This document shows, in pieces, positions 18,128-26,825 of a stretch of 64,000 nucleotides of DNA (positions are counted from its first letter, which is position 1; every line of letters starts with the position of its first letter). This stretch comes from JAXLVB01 sp046329195 (GTDB lineage Bacteria > Bacteroidota > Bacteroidia > Cytophagales > Spirosomataceae), in the NCBI GenBank assembly GCA_046329195.1, contig JAXLVB010000001.1, forward strand, positions 1,488,001-1,552,000, read 5' to 3'. The notes below the pieces were generated by a model. The model was not told where the DNA came from, searched no databases, and was given only the letters and a program-made list of their open reading frames with translations. Made by a program: the position numbers and the translations under genes.

Positions 18128-19750
18128 TCAAATTCCTCTCGACTGAATTTTACCTCTGTACTTCACCGCTTTCTCAACTACATCAAATCGTGCTTTACGT
18201 GGGTCAGGTTTGGCTACTATTTTTCCATCCAATTCTATATCCAACATATCTTGGCTTTGGTTGTTGTAAAGAGGCCAGGTTGGTAGTCCTTGACCATTCG
18301 GATTGCCAGTTTTGGCAAAATTTGCCCAATAGGTACACATCACTCTTGCTAATTCTTTTTCTGTATCAGTAGGTTCCGCAGGAGGTCCCCATCGAGCATT
18401 TAAAGTATTGAAAGCAAATGAAATATCGGAGCCATGTCCTGCACCATAAGGCGAGCGTTGTTGAGCTGCCACTGGAACATAACCAAACTGAAATACATAA
18501 GCAGGCGAGCCTTTGGCGAGTGTTGCTCTTGCTGCCATGCGAGCAGGTTCGCCCCACACCCAGTCGGTATTAAACTTAGCAATTACCTCTTCAAATTTTT
18601 TGTTACCTTCTGGGTCATAAGCTGCTTTTGCTTCGGCTTCAAATTCGCTAAAGGAAGCAAAGAGTTCTTCTTTTGTTTTGGCATTGCTTACAAAAGCTCC
18701 TGGTACTTCGGCACTGCAATTGCCTATCATCATGGGCATTTTGGGTTGCTTACCAGTCAAATAAGCCGTTTCAGCCGTTTGGGTAACTAATTTCCCGTCG
18801 AAAATTGGTCCTGAATAAATCCGTGGGCCGTTGGCTCCGGCAGTTTCACGCCCACCATCAATGATACTATCTGCTGGCATAGCACGTAGTTTTGCCAAGA
18901 CTGCCGCATCAGTTCCATCAATTCCTTTTGTATGTGCAAAGTTTTTACCAATGGTTTCGGCAGATACTTTGTAAAAAATATCTGCATCTTCTTTGTTAAT
19001 GGGTCTGCCTGTCAATACGCCATCTCTACCACCCCCCGAATGGCTTATTACTTTATGAAAAAGTCCTTTGGCAGCAGGAATGGTCAATAATGAATGAACC
19101 GAAACACCACCTGCCGAGAAACCGAAAATAGTTACATTGTTGGGGTCTCCGCCGAAGGCCACAATGTTTTTCTGAACCCATTGGAGGGCAGCAATTTGGT
19201 CCATAAAGCCAAAATTGCCTTTATATTCATCGGGGTGTTCTTTGCTTAAAGCTGGATGAGCAAAATAGCCCATGCGTCCCAGTCGGTAGTTGATATTGAC
19301 GAGTATGACACCGTTTTTGTTTAATGAATGTCCGTAATTTTGAGGGCTTGAAGCACTTCCACCCACAAAACCACCACCGAATATCCAAACCATAACAGGC
19401 AGTTTTGAGTTACTTGTTGCAGAAGCAGGCTTCCAAACATTCAAGAAAAGGCAGTCTTCTGATGAATTAGGATTCATTTTTGGGGCATTTGGTCCAAAAC
19501 CAGCTTGTGCACAATCTTTACAAGGCTTGGTAGCGTCCAATTCTCCCTCCCAGTTTTTAACGGGTTGCGGTGGTCGCCAACGAAATTCGCCTACTGGCGG
19601 TGCTGCATAAGGAATTCCCTTGAAAACAACCGACTCGCCCTCCGTAGTACCACGAACAACGCCATTGGCTGTTTTAGCTTTTGGAGCATTGGTCTGGGCA
19701 TTGGAAGAAAAACTAAATGCGATTAAGAATCCGAAGATTATTTTTTTCAT
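18128..19750 (-). CDS. Secreted type-B carboxylesterase
   Basis: A 540-residue exported esterase of the carboxylesterase/cholinesterase family (para-nitrobenzyl esterase type). The signal peptide is MKKIIFGFLIAFSFSSNAQ. Signature blocks: EDCLFLNVWKPA (residue 98 onward), the oxyanion loop FGGGFVGGS, and the nucleophile Ser212 in FGFSAGGVSVHS. A catalytic histidine at about residue 439 lies in GAGHGSDISFAF. The acidic member of the triad should lie around GNCSAEVPGAF. It would hydrolyse carboxylic esters in the periplasm. It is the first gene of the seven-gene minus-strand run and faces the AraC regulator across about 150 bp. A GACCTTTG sequence (19771-19778, minus strand) is one mismatch from a -7 box. 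Confidence 0.92.
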   Translation of the reverse strand: MKKIIFGFLIAFSFSSNAQTNAPKAKTANGVVRGTTEGESVVFKGIPYAAPPVGEFRWRPPQPVKNWEGELDATKPCKDCAQAGFGPNAPKMNPNSSEDCLFLNVWKPASATSNSKLPVMVWIFGGGFVGGSASSPQNYGHSLNKNGVILVNINYRLGRMGYFAHPALSKEHPDEYKGNFGFMDQIAALQWVQKNIVAFGGDPNNVTIFGFSAGGVSVHSLLTIPAAKGLFHKVISHSGGGRDGVLTGRPINKEDADIFYKVSAETIGKNFAHTKGIDGTDAAVLAKLRAMPADSIIDGGRETAGANGPRIYSGPIFDGKLVTQTAETAYLTGKQPKMPMMIGNCSAEVPGAFVSNAKTKEELFASFSEFEAEAKAAYDPEGNKKFEEVIAKFNTDWVWGEPARMAARATLAKGSPAYVFQFGYVPVAAQQRSPYGAGHGSDISFAFNTLNARWGPPAEPTDTEKELARVMCTYWANFAKTGNPNGQGLPTWPLYNNQSQDMLDIELDGKIVAKPDPRKARFDVVEKAVKYRGKIQSRGI

Positions 19751-19858
19751 GATTGAATATTAATTTACTCTACAAAGGTCTTTCCTATTTTCTCTTCCAA
19801 TGGTATAAAAACTACGGCTTTTTCTACCATTTTTACTGATTGGAGCAATGAACGATAC

Positions 19859-19885
19859 TTGGGTAGTTCAGAATTTCTACTTTTG
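19859..19885 (+). promoter_or_regulatory. Promoter of the AraC regulator gene
   Basis: A TTG at 19859-19861, a 16-nt spacer and a perfect TACTTTTG -7 box at 19878-19885. The box lies inside the upstream extension of the open frame, so translation must start at the ATG at 19904, not at the TTG at 19859. Confidence 0.6.
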
Positions 19886-19903
19886 TCTCAAACACTATGT
19901 GAC

Positions 19904-20812
19904 ATGGAACGTTTATACCCCATCAGCAGTATCAGCGACTACAACGCCGACAACAATAACAAAACACTCCATCCCTTGGTGAGTGTCATTGATTTTTCAA
20001 AAGCTACTCTTAGAAACTGGGGCGATGCCGACACTATAAAATTTCAGTACGGCCTCTATTGTATTTACCTAAAAGATGTGAAGTGTGGTGATATGCGATA
20101 TGGGCGCCATTATTATGATTATCAGGCAGGTACGTTGGTGTTTTTTGCTCCGGGGCAAGTCTCAGAAATAGAAAATCCAAAAGTCAGTTACCAGCCTATG
20201 GGGTATGGTTTGGTATTTCATCCTGATTTTTTGGTAGGGACAGCCCTCGGGAAAACTATTCAGCAGTATAAATTTTTCAATTATCAAACCAACGAAGCCT
20301 TGCACATCTCTGACGACGAAAGGCAAATGGTGTTGGACTGTTTCGCCAAAATTGAGTTTGAATTGAAACAACCTGTTGATAAGCACAGCAAAAAATTGAT
20401 TGCAGCCAACATCGAACTGTTTTTGGATTATTGCCAGCGCTTTTATGACCGTCAGTTCATCACCAGAGATGTTGCACACAAAGGATTTTTAGAAAAATTT
20501 GAAGAGCTGCTCAATAACTACTTTTCATCCGAAAATCCTCAAACTATTGGCTTGCCGTCGGTAGCCTATTTTGCAGAGGAACTTCACCTATCAGCTAATT
20601 ATTTCGGCGATTTAATCAGAAAAGAAACGGGACAATCTGCCAAAGATTATATTCTGAATCGCACGATTGAGGAAGCAAAAAATCGCATTTATGAAAACGA
20701 CAAGACTGTAAACGAAATCGCCTACAGTCTTGGGTTTAAATATCCTCAGCATTTTACGAGATTATTTAAACAAAAAGTGGGTGTAAGCCCTATGGAGTGG
20801 CGGATGAATTGA
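19904..20812 (+). CDS. AraC-family regulator, divergent from the hydroxylase operon
   Basis: About 302 residues. An N-terminal cupin-like sensing domain (about 20-170; GTLVFFAPGQVSEIENPK) is followed by a linker and a C-terminal AraC double helix-turn-helix (about 200-302). The first HTH is around SVAYFAEELHLSANYFGDLI and the second around TVNEIAYSLGFKYPQHFTRL, ending FKQKVGVSPMEWR. It binds DNA and probably senses a small molecule. It is divergent from the carboxylesterase-to-IorB operon, the standard arrangement for a local activator, so the operon is its most likely target. The start at 19904 is set by the -7 box at 19878-19885. Confidence 0.9.
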   Translation: MERLYPISSISDYNADNNNKTLHPLVSVIDFSKATLRNWGDADTIKFQYGLYCIYLKDVKCGDMRYGRHYYDYQAGTLVFFAPGQVSEIENPKVSYQPMGYGLVFHPDFLVGTALGKTIQQYKFFNYQTNEALHISDDERQMVLDCFAKIEFELKQPVDKHSKKLIAANIELFLDYCQRFYDRQFITRDVAHKGFLEKFEELLNNYFSSENPQTIGLPSVAYFAEELHLSANYFGDLIRKETGQSAKDYILNRTIEEAKNRIYENDKTVNEIAYSLGFKYPQHFTRLFKQKVGVSPMEWRMN

Positions 20813-21030
20813 GTCAGATATTTGTAAAACAAAAGTTAATACTTTTAGTAAAGGTTTTATTCAGACCCAAAGAATGAGGCTATCTAGTTCTTTCCAACGA
20901 TGGATTACAGAGCAAGAACGTTTAGTAGTCAAGATAGAGATTAAAAAAAACAACTGATAATCAGCAAATTATAGCCAATTCGCTAACCCAAAAGCAAGCG
21001 GTAATGAAACGCTATTTGTAGAAAATTTGT

Positions 21031-21038
21031 TAGTTTTG
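21031..21038 (+). promoter_or_regulatory. -7 box of the aspartic protease gene
   Basis: A perfect TAGTTTTG lies 20 bp before the ATG at 21059. TTTG sequences at 21015 and 21026 are too close to be a standard -33 element. Confidence 0.5.
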
Positions 21039-21058
21039 TGTAAAAAAATAGAATCATC

Positions 21059-21478
21059 ATGGGCTTAGTGTATGCAGAGGTTGAGTTGATTAATGGAGAA
21101 GATTTAATTTTGGCTCGTCGGTACTACATTGGAGAAGACGAAGTCAAGCGAATGCACGTAAATATCCTCGTAGATACGGGGGCATATATGCTTTGTATCA
21201 ATGAGTCTATACAAGAACAACTGTCGCTACCAGTTAGGGAAAAACGCAAGGCACAACTGGCAAATGGTAGTATTGAAGAATACGAAGTAGTGGGGCCTAT
21301 TGAACTTCGTTTCAAAAATCGCAGATGTAGCGTTGATGCTATGGTATTGAAAGGAGATAGTGAGCCACTACTTGGGGCTATTCCGCTGGAAGATATGGAT
21401 GTTTTGATTCATCCGTTGCGTCAAGAACTTATCGTCAATCCTGAGCATCCTTATTTTGCACAGATGAAATTGAAGTGA
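21059..21478 (+). CDS. Retropepsin-like (clan AA) aspartic protease
   Basis: A 139-residue protein with a single retropepsin-like lobe. The catalytic motif is VDTGA (Asp39-Thr40-Gly41), preceded by the hydrophobic strand HVNIL. A flap-like stretch (KAQLANGSIEEYEVVG) and the second conserved hydrophobic-Gly motif (EPLLGAIPLEDMDVLI) follow. One lobe implies the active enzyme is a homodimer, as in retroviral proteases. It has no signal peptide, so it should be cytoplasmic. It is not part of a retro-element: no reverse transcriptase or integrase is nearby. Similar stand-alone genes occur in Bacteroidota and cyanobacteria with unknown targets. It has its own -7 box and ends in a convergent hairpin. 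Confidence 0.8.
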   Translation: MGLVYAEVELINGEDLILARRYYIGEDEVKRMHVNILVDTGAYMLCINESIQEQLSLPVREKRKAQLANGSIEEYEVVGPIELRFKNRRCSVDAMVLKGDSEPLLGAIPLEDMDVLIHPLRQELIVNPEHPYFAQMKLK

Positions 21479-21486
21479 GGTTATTG

Positions 21487-21534
21487 AAATTGCCACGAAT
21501 ATTTCATCACTAATTCGTGTATTCGTGGCAATTT
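21487..21534. terminator. Bidirectional hairpin between convergent genes
   Basis: A 14-bp perfect inverted repeat (21487-21500 with 21521-21534; GCCACGAAT core) with a 20-nt loop and A/T runs on both outer sides. It lies between the stop codons of the protease and the esterase genes and would terminate both. Confidence 0.7.
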
Positions 21535-21535
21535 T

Positions 21536-22732
21536 CTACCTAAACAACTTCGGCGCAAAATCAGCCAAATAGATTCGCCAGAGCTTCCAGATATGTCCTT
21601 CGCCTGTTTCTAAATATTCGTATTTCATGCCTAAGCCGTCCAATTTTTTTCTGAAATCTACATTGGCTTGATACAAAAAATCATCTTTGCCAATGGCGAT
21701 GTAGTAGAGCTTTAGACCGTTGTCTTTTTGGGTTTTGAGGGTAGCGTCCAGATTGCTATATACTTTGCCTGTGGCGTCTTCACGAGGTAACAAGGCAGCC
21801 GAAAAAAGCCCCACATAATCGAAGGTATTGGGGTAATATCGGCTCACGTGCATGGTATGAAAACCACCCATCGAAAGCCCCGCAATGGCCCGATTTTGCT
21901 TATCAGCTTTTACACGAAAGGTTTTCTCTACATAGTTTACGATGTCCATAAAAGTAGCTTCGTATTCGCCATTCATAGAACGTGGCAACAAAAACTCCGG
22001 TTTGTAGAAGCCATCTTTTCCTTGGCCATAGCCGCCATCTTGCACCACATTGCCGTTGGGCATTACCACAATCATAGGCTTTGCTTTTCCTTGGGCAATC
22101 AAGTTGTCTAAAATCTGGATGGCACGCCCATGTGCCGACCACGAGTCCTCGTCGCCGCCAGCTCCGTGCAGTAAATAGAGTACTGGGTATTTCTCCGTTG
22201 ACTGCTCATAACCTGCTGGGGTATAGACGGTTAATCTTCGGCTCATGTTCAGACTTGCCGACGGATACCAACAATGCGTAACTGTACCGTGTGGCGTGTC
22301 ATTGGTTTTGTAGAGGTCAGCACGGCCATTTCCTACGATAAACACATTGGTCAACGAAGCCGAGTTGCGTAGGGCATAGGGGTTGTTGGGGTCGTTGGTG
22401 CGTATGCCATCTACTACAAACGTATAGCTATACAGCTCCGATTCGAGGGGTTTTGAGGTGTAGGTCCACAGGCCATTGCTGCCTTTGACCAAGGTAGTCG
22501 TGCCTGGCCCATCTTGTAAGCCGAAGCGGGTTTTTACTTTGACAGGCGGTAAAAAGTCAGCGGTAATCTGAACGCTATCGGCCTTGGGAGCTAAAAATCG
22601 GAACGTTACGGAGCCGTCGGTATGCACTTCGGGCGAGATAATATTTTCTAATTCTTTCGGAACCTCTTGGGCAATAGCCGTTTTAACAATCAAAAAGGCG
22701 ATGAAGAGCCAAAAGCCACGTTGTTTTTTCAT
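21536..22732 (-). CDS. Secreted feruloyl/acetyl-xylan esterase-like protein
   Basis: A 398-residue exported esterase. The signal peptide is MKKQRGFWLFIAFLIVKTAIAQ. An N-terminal CBM48-like E-set domain (about 30-125; SVTFRFLAPKADSVQI) is followed by an esterase-D-type alpha/beta hydrolase (about 150-398). Catalytic elements: the oxyanion HGAGGDEDSW, the nucleophile GLSMGG and a terminal histidine in GEGHIWKLWR. This E-set plus esterase-D layout is typical of enzymes that remove feruloyl or acetyl groups from plant xylans. It acts in the periplasm or outside. It is monocistronic, with a -7 box at 22760-22767, and may cooperate with the GH28 enzyme 4 kb away in plant polysaccharide use (inference). 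Confidence 0.88.
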   Translation of the reverse strand: MKKQRGFWLFIAFLIVKTAIAQEVPKELENIISPEVHTDGSVTFRFLAPKADSVQITADFLPPVKVKTRFGLQDGPGTTTLVKGSNGLWTYTSKPLESELYSYTFVVDGIRTNDPNNPYALRNSASLTNVFIVGNGRADLYKTNDTPHGTVTHCWYPSASLNMSRRLTVYTPAGYEQSTEKYPVLYLLHGAGGDEDSWSAHGRAIQILDNLIAQGKAKPMIVVMPNGNVVQDGGYGQGKDGFYKPEFLLPRSMNGEYEATFMDIVNYVEKTFRVKADKQNRAIAGLSMGGFHTMHVSRYYPNTFDYVGLFSAALLPREDATGKVYSNLDATLKTQKDNGLKLYYIAIGKDDFLYQANVDFRKKLDGLGMKYEYLETGEGHIWKLWRIYLADFAPKLFR

Positions 22733-22759
22733 AAAAAGATAGGTTTAGTCGTTGAGGGG

Positions 22760-22767
22760 CAAAGGTA
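22760..22767 (-). promoter_or_regulatory. -7 box of the esterase gene
   Basis: On the minus strand this reads TACCTTTG, a perfect -7 box, 27 bp upstream of the ATG at 22732. A TTTG (CAAA at 22793-22796 on plus) lies 25 bp further upstream, slightly longer than the usual spacing. Confidence 0.55.
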
Positions 22768-22849
22768 ACACAGATTGCCGAGTTTTGGTGGGCAAAGAAG
22801 TGACTCTCGTATTTGCCTCACTCACATAGTAGCGCACCTACGCAAGAGG

Positions 22850-24043
22850 CTACGCATTGGTTTTGAGCATCAACCGCCGCCCTATGGTCAGAATCAAAAA
22901 AGCCAGTAGCACAGAGCTCGCCATCACAGCCATCATGGGTAGGCTGGTGCCATTGCTCAACACACCCACCAAGGCCGTAGCCATAGAGCCTACGCCCATT
23001 TGTAAGGCTCCCATAAGGGCCGAAGCACTGCCTGCTTCTTTGGAGAATGGAGCCAACGAGAGCGCCGAGGCGTTGGGGGCGCTAAAGCCCTGGCAGCACA
23101 AAAACAGCATGATAAGGAGGACCGCATTGGTTAAGTTAAGCCAGCCCAAGGCACTAACTATTACCAAAACAACCCCAAAACCTACTTGAATCCGCAAAGC
23201 TGTTTGGATGATTTGGGCCGATGCGAAGCGTTTCAGAACCAAGTTGTTGAGTTGACTACTCAGGATAAGGCCAGCGGCTAACAAGCCAAAAATCCAGCCG
23301 TATTGCTGTTCTGTCACGTTAAAAAGTTTCATAAACACAAACGGCGACCCCGACAAGTAGGCATACACGCCTCCTGATATTAGCGAACCGGTGAGGGCAT
23401 AGGTAAAAAACTGTGGATTTCGGAACACACCCCAGAAGGTTTTGGTGACGTAATTGGGATGCAACGACACCGAAGCATCGGGTTGTCGGCTTTCGGGCAA
23501 GAAGAATAGCACGGCTACCAGCAAGGTTAGACCAATACCCGCTTGTAGCCAAAATACCGAATGCCAGCCAAATGCCGTGATAAAATAACTACCTACCGTA
23601 GGGGCAATAATCGGCGACACGCCCAGCACCAAGATGAGCATCGAGAAGATTTTGGCGCTTTCTTGCACCGGAAACGTATCTCGCACGATGGCTCTTGGAG
23701 CTACAATGCCCACACACCCGCCGACGGCCTGTAAAAATCGAGCGCCAATGAGCACTTCGATGGTATTGGCCATGCCACATCCCAACGACGCTATCACATA
23801 AAGCGTCAAGCCAATGGTCAGGGGCTTTTTGCGCCCGAAGCGGTCGAGCAAGGGGCCGTAGAGCATTTGTCCTAACGAGATGCCAATAAAGAAACTAGAC
23901 AGTGAGTACGAAACATCATCAACAGTAACGTGCAAGTCGGCGGCAATGCTCGGAAAACCAGACAGATACGTGTCAATCGAAAAAGCCCCAATGGCAGATA
24001 ATAAACCTAGAATAATGATGAGCAGAGGACGGCGGTTGTTCAT
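22850..24043 (-). CDS. Bcr/CflA-type MFS drug efflux transporter
   Basis: A 397-residue inner-membrane transporter with about twelve hydrophobic segments. The family marks are DTYLSGFPSIAADL in the first helix region (acidic residue in TM1), the loop 2-3 motif GPLLDRFGRKKPL and the TM4-5 region RAIVRDTFP, all typical of the Bcr/CflA drug:H+ antiporter subgroup. It would expel small toxic compounds such as bicyclomycin, chloramphenicol or metabolites. It is the last gene of a probable AraC-aldo/keto reductase-MFS unit, 74 bp after the reductase, so its natural role may be export of a compound sensed by that regulator. Confidence 0.9.
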   Translation of the reverse strand: MNNRRPLLIIILGLLSAIGAFSIDTYLSGFPSIAADLHVTVDDVSYSLSSFFIGISLGQMLYGPLLDRFGRKKPLTIGLTLYVIASLGCGMANTIEVLIGARFLQAVGGCVGIVAPRAIVRDTFPVQESAKIFSMLILVLGVSPIIAPTVGSYFITAFGWHSVFWLQAGIGLTLLVAVLFFLPESRQPDASVSLHPNYVTKTFWGVFRNPQFFTYALTGSLISGGVYAYLSGSPFVFMKLFNVTEQQYGWIFGLLAAGLILSSQLNNLVLKRFASAQIIQTALRIQVGFGVVLVIVSALGWLNLTNAVLLIMLFLCCQGFSAPNASALSLAPFSKEAGSASALMGALQMGVGSMATALVGVLSNGTSLPMMAVMASSVLLAFLILTIGRRLMLKTNA

Positions 24044-24117
24044 TAAATTGGTACTATAAAGGTTGGTTTGCTCTTCGGCCTAGCGCTTCTTGCTGCGACA
24101 CCATCACGAGGTAAGCA

Positions 24118-25104
24118 TCACAATCCCGTCGCTTTTTCCTGAGCTTCGGTGTAGCGAGCTCCCACGACTTTTACTGCTTCTGAGGCTTGGGTGAGCTCGT
24201 GTATTTCCTCGGTTGAGAGAACGAGACTGGCAGCGCCTATGTTTTCTAACAAACGATGCTCCTTGGTTGTTCCGGGGATAGGCACCGTAGTTGGATTTTT
24301 GGCCAGCACCCACGCCAAGGCAATTTGGGCATTGGTGGCGTCTTTCTTTTGAGCAAATTGACTAATCACGTCCACCAGTGCTTTGTTAGCAAGGCGAGCT
24401 TCTTCGGTAAATCGGGGGATGATGGCCCGAATATCCCCTGCTTCAAACTTCCGATTTTCGTCGATTGTACCCGTTAAGAAACCTTTTCCGAGAGGACTAA
24501 AAGGTACAAAACCAATGTCTAAGGCTTCGATAGTCGGGATGATTTCGGCCTCGTGTTGGCGAGTCCAGAGCGAATACTCACTTTGTAAGGCTGATACGGG
24601 CAACACTGCATGGGCTTTGCGAATGGTGTTGGCACCTGCTTCTGAAAGCCCAAAATACTTCACTTTTCCTTCGTGAATCAAGTCTTTGACTGTACCTGCC
24701 ACGTCCTCAATGGGCACGTTAGGGTCCACTCGGTGTTGGTAAAACAAGTCAATAACCTCTACATTGAGTCGTTTTAGGGATTCTTCGGCTACTTTTCTGA
24801 TGTTTTCGGGGCGAGAGTTTACCCCTACCATTTTTCCATCAATGATATTAAAACCAAATTTGGTAGCGATGATAACCTCGTTTTTGAAGGGCGCTAATGC
24901 CTCGCCTACCAATTCTTCGTTAGTGTAGGGGCCATATACTTCGGCCGTATCAAAAAATGTAATGCCTTGCTCTACCGCCTTTCTGATTAAACGGATGGCA
25001 TCTTCTTTGGGCGGAAAAGGCGCATAGCTAAAGCTCATGCCCATACAGCCCAGCCCCAAGGCTGATACTTCTAATCCTTGAGTGCCTAATTTTCGTTTTT
25101 GCAT
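24118..25104 (-). CDS. Aldo/keto reductase (AKR13-like)
   Basis: A 328-residue AKR, longer than the enzyme at 17204 and of the YajO/Tas/AKR13 group. The opening RKLGTQGLEVSALGLGCMGM is characteristic. The catalytic tetrad is present: Asp52 and Tyr57 (FFDTAEVYGPYTNE), Lys82 (IIATKFGF) and His124 (LFYQHRVDP). The cofactor clamp is seen near IPGTTKEHRLLENIGA. It should reduce aldehydes, such as methylglyoxal or lipid aldehydes, with NADPH in the cytoplasm. It lies 24 bp downstream of an AraC regulator on the same strand, so the two are co-transcribed; the MFS gene follows. Confidence 0.92.
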   Translation of the reverse strand: MQKRKLGTQGLEVSALGLGCMGMSFSYAPFPPKEDAIRLIRKAVEQGITFFDTAEVYGPYTNEELVGEALAPFKNEVIIATKFGFNIIDGKMVGVNSRPENIRKVAEESLKRLNVEVIDLFYQHRVDPNVPIEDVAGTVKDLIHEGKVKYFGLSEAGANTIRKAHAVLPVSALQSEYSLWTRQHEAEIIPTIEALDIGFVPFSPLGKGFLTGTIDENRKFEAGDIRAIIPRFTEEARLANKALVDVISQFAQKKDATNAQIALAWVLAKNPTTVPIPGTTKEHRLLENIGAASLVLSTEEIHELTQASEAVKVVGARYTEAQEKATGL

Positions 25105-25128
25105 GGTTACGATGATTGAATGTGAACG

Positions 25129-26025
25129 TTAAAAAACTTGATTCCTAAACTTCACGGGGCTTGATTCGGTGTGTTTTTTAAAGAAATTATTGAAATGCGT
25201 CACCTCTGTAAAGCCCAATGCAAAGGCGATTTCGGAGACGTTCCATTTGCTTTGGCGCAGCATGATTTTGGCTTCTTGCAAGATACGCTCGGCAATGAGC
25301 TGAGAGGTGGTTTTGCCACTCACTTCTTTGATGGCTCTGTTGAGGTGATTGATGTGCAGATTCAACTGAGTAGCAAACTCCGACGGCGAGCGCAAACTGA
25401 TGCTGGGGTGGTTTTCGTCAATGGGGAATTGGCGTTCGAGCAACTCTTGGAATAGCCAATAAATGCGCTGTGAGGCATTGATTGGCTGTTGGGTGATTCG
25501 GGTAGAGGGCTGCGTTTTCATGGCAAAATGCAGCAATTCATACACCATGTTGCGAATGACATCGTATTTGTGAATGTAGTCCGACTCAATTTCGTTCACA
25601 ATCCGCTCGTAAATTCCAATCACTTGGGCGGTTTGTTCGTCGGTCAGTTCAAACACATGAGTTCCATTGGGCTGAAACACCTCGTACTGACTAAAACTAC
25701 CAAACTGCTGAAAGAAGTTGTGGTTAAAAATCACGTAGTACCCATCGTGAATTTCTTCCAAGTGTTCCCACTTGTAAGGAATAAACGGATTAGAAAATAC
25801 CAAGGCTTGTTTCTCAATTTTATAGACTTGGTCGGCGTAGTGGATACGACTTTGCCCGATACAAACCGTAATCTTGTAAAAGTCTCTGCGCCGATACGGA
25901 ACAGGCTTGCCCGGTAGCAGTGGCAAATGAAAAACATTAAAGTGCCCGATGTCTTTGCTGAGTCCTTCGGGAATCCACTCAAACTTTCGTCTGTAAAATT
26001 CTTCTAACGATTCGGTGTTATTCAT
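25129..26025 (-). CDS. AraC-family regulator co-transcribed with aldo/keto reductase
   Basis: A 298-residue regulator. The N-terminal half is a cupin-like ligand domain (residues about 30-170, with VFSNPFIPYKWEHLEE). The C-terminal AraC domain (about 195-298) has a first HTH around SEFATQLNLHINHLNRAI and a second around NVSEIAFALGFTEVTHFNNF, ending FKKHTESSPVKFR. It is the first gene of a unit followed 24 bp later by the aldo/keto reductase. Such co-directional AraC-AKR pairs are usually self-contained stress or detoxification modules in which the regulator activates its own operon. Inducer unknown. Confidence 0.9.
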   Translation of the reverse strand: MNNTESLEEFYRRKFEWIPEGLSKDIGHFNVFHLPLLPGKPVPYRRRDFYKITVCIGQSRIHYADQVYKIEKQALVFSNPFIPYKWEHLEEIHDGYYVIFNHNFFQQFGSFSQYEVFQPNGTHVFELTDEQTAQVIGIYERIVNEIESDYIHKYDVIRNMVYELLHFAMKTQPSTRITQQPINASQRIYWLFQELLERQFPIDENHPSISLRSPSEFATQLNLHINHLNRAIKEVSGKTTSQLIAERILQEAKIMLRQSKWNVSEIAFALGFTEVTHFNNFFKKHTESSPVKFRNQVF

Positions 26026-26055
26026 CGTTGTTGCTTTTTATGCCTCAGTGTGGGG

Positions 26056-26793
26056 CTAAAGTTTAAGGTTCAGTCCCACGTTCCATACCACATCGTCGCC
26101 AGGGATGGTGGACTTGATTTTGTAGGTAAAAATGGACGAAATACTCAACGGATAGTTCGCTTTATTCAGCGAAAGTGACTCACTCACGTAGGTGCCTTCT
26201 TTGTCGTCGAGGATGAGGTGGAACACTTGTGGATAAAAACTGAAATAATAGTCTTTGTGAACTTTGAGATTTGGAAACTTGGGTTGTAGCGATACAAAAT
26301 GGCTGTTTTGTGTGGCATACGAGTCCAAGCCTTTGGAGTAGAGGTAATGAATCCCCAAGGCAAACTTTTTAGAAAAGTAGTAGGTAGGCACTACCTCGCC
26401 AGCAGCGTATCGTTGTGAAATGAACCGATTTTCGAGTACCCCATTGATACTTACGGCAGATTCTCGTAACACATACGATGGGTGAGCGCCTACGTTTATT
26501 CCAAACTTTTCGGTTTTATGGTATTTGTATCGAAACCAATAAATATACGACCACGGCTTGCCGTTGAGTCCCCAACGTAGTTCGGGTTCAAAGTAAATAT
26601 TCTTTTTACCCACCGACACAATGATGATGGCAGCAGGCTTGCCAAACGATAGATTCGGGAAAAGTGAAATGCCGTTATTGTTGATATTGATGTTGGCCGT
26701 GGCATGGAGGGGTTCGATTTTTTTGAGGCTATCTGTCTTTTGTGCAAAAGCTGGAAAGCAACTCAATACCATGAAAGTAATGAATAAGCGCAT
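26056..26793 (-). CDS. Predicted outer-membrane beta-barrel protein, unknown
   Basis: A 245-residue exported protein with signal peptide MRLFITFMVLSCFPAFAQ. The mature part alternates hydrophobic and polar residues in strand-sized stretches (IYFEPELRWGLNG, WSYIYWFRYKYH, FGINVGAHPSYVL, FALGIHYLYSKG, YYFSFYPQVFHLIL) and ends in a strand, WNVGLNLKL. That is the pattern of small outer-membrane barrels. No named family is recognised. It lies 30 bp downstream... in gene order it precedes the AraC gene on the same strand (30-bp gap), so it may be co-transcribed with the AraC-AKR-MFS unit. A -7 box lies 25 bp upstream of its start. Confidence 0.65.
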   Translation of the reverse strand: MRLFITFMVLSCFPAFAQKTDSLKKIEPLHATANININNNGISLFPNLSFGKPAAIIIVSVGKKNIYFEPELRWGLNGKPWSYIYWFRYKYHKTEKFGINVGAHPSYVLRESAVSINGVLENRFISQRYAAGEVVPTYYFSKKFALGIHYLYSKGLDSYATQNSHFVSLQPKFPNLKVHKDYYFSFYPQVFHLILDDKEGTYVSESLSLNKANYPLSISSIFTYKIKSTIPGDDVVWNVGLNLKL

Positions 26794-26817
26794 AAAGCAG
26801 TAAGTTGAATTTGATTA

Positions 26818-26825
26818 CAAAATTA
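26818..26825 (-). promoter_or_regulatory. -7 box of the outer-membrane-like gene
   Basis: On the minus strand this reads TAATTTTG, a perfect -7 box, 25 bp upstream of the ATG at 26793. A TTTG lies 24 bp further upstream (26850-26853). It could drive the barrel protein and the AraC-AKR-MFS genes behind it. Confidence 0.5.

Noticed and set aside
19771..19778. GACCTTTG (minus strand) as the promoter of the carboxylesterase operon
   Set aside because: One mismatch from TAnnTTTG with no clear -33 element; kept only as a remark in the gene entry.
20875..20961. A 28-codon frame (starting MRLSSSFQRW) before the aspartic protease gene
   Set aside because: Short, with no promoter or recognisable family and no ribosome-binding support; could be chance or a relic.
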